Of a stretch of DNA of 13,331 bases, positions 13,307 through 13,331 are shown piece by piece; position 1 is the stretch's first letter, and each line of letters begins with the position of its first letter. Source of the DNA: an uncultured Candidatus Saccharibacteria bacterium. GTDB taxonomy: Bacteria > Patescibacteriota > Saccharimonadia > Saccharimonadales > Saccharimonadaceae. The stretch is taken from assembly GCA_947306315.1 (NCBI GenBank), contig CAMZGF010000014.1:1-13331 (forward strand), given 5' to 3'. The notes under the pieces were generated by a model that saw nothing but the letters and a program-made list of their open reading frames with translations, was not told the origin of the DNA and ran no database searches. The position numbers were made by a program, and so were the translations under genes.

Positions 13307-13331
13307 CAACAATTTAACGCAGAGTTTTAGG

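Noticed and set aside
1..13331. CRISPR array, insertion sequence or prophage
   Set aside because: There are no regularly spaced direct repeats, and no transposase, integrase or phage genes; all long ORFs are accounted for.
1..13331. UGA recoded as glycine (Gracilibacteria/Absconditabacteria code)
   Set aside because: TGA ends ftsW and rnhA at the expected places, and no in-frame TGA occurs inside conserved domains.

Overview
All genes in this window lie on the minus strand, so transcription runs from base 13331 down to base 1. The window suggests a small-genome, AT-rich Candidate Phyla Radiation bacterium, most likely Candidatus Saccharibacteria (TM7). The reasons are a compact, reordered division and cell-wall cluster, a secreted FISUMP-domain surface protein, very short intergenic gaps and many genes without a Shine-Dalgarno sequence. 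TGA is used as a stop (ftsW, rnhA), which argues against the UGA-recoding relatives Gracilibacteria and Absconditabacteria. The lineage is inferred from gene content; no phylogeny was run.

Layout in transcription order. (1) 13293-11833: a bifunctional Rel/SpoT-type (p)ppGpp enzyme ending after the TGS domain. (2) 11797-5929: a peptidoglycan and division block, ftsI (PBP2-type transpeptidase), mraY, ftsW, murG and a short ftsQ-like gene. These make lipid I and lipid II, polymerise and cross-link glycan, and anchor the divisome. (3) 5928-5386: 543 bases without a conventional gene, holding an inverted pair of DnaA-box-like sites, an AT-rich stretch, a good sigma70-type promoter, a possible 23-codon ORF and a leader RNA closed by a 31-bp helix. 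(4) 5385-3679: rsmH, a 21-codon ORF with a strong ribosome binding site, two further RNA foldbacks, and an ftsL-like gene ending at a rho-independent terminator. (5) 3594-1560: a three-gene operon of RNase HI, a CYTH-fold protein and a DUF4868/KwaB-like protein. (6) 1494-127: the FISUMP surface protein, closed by a terminator, then the first 35 bases of another gene.

Two patterns stand out. First, six genes (rel, ftsI, mraY, ftsQ, rsmH, rnhA) have a TATAAT/TATACT hexamer ending 6-9 bases before the start codon and no Shine-Dalgarno sequence. Five of the six also carry the extended -10 TGn. This predicts leaderless or nearly leaderless mRNAs, while genes inside operons (ftsW, murG, the CYTH gene, the KwaB-like gene) have strong GGAGG sites. 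Second, the non-coding DNA before rsmH and before ftsL folds into long helices in which every one of eight non-Watson-Crick transition pairs is G-U on the minus-strand RNA and would be A-C on the other strand. That asymmetry is what a functional minus-strand RNA would leave.

The strongest candidate for something undescribed is the rsmH/ftsL leader-RNA region (about 4090-5930). The leaderless promoter architecture and the KwaB-like gene sitting alone beside RNase HI are next.
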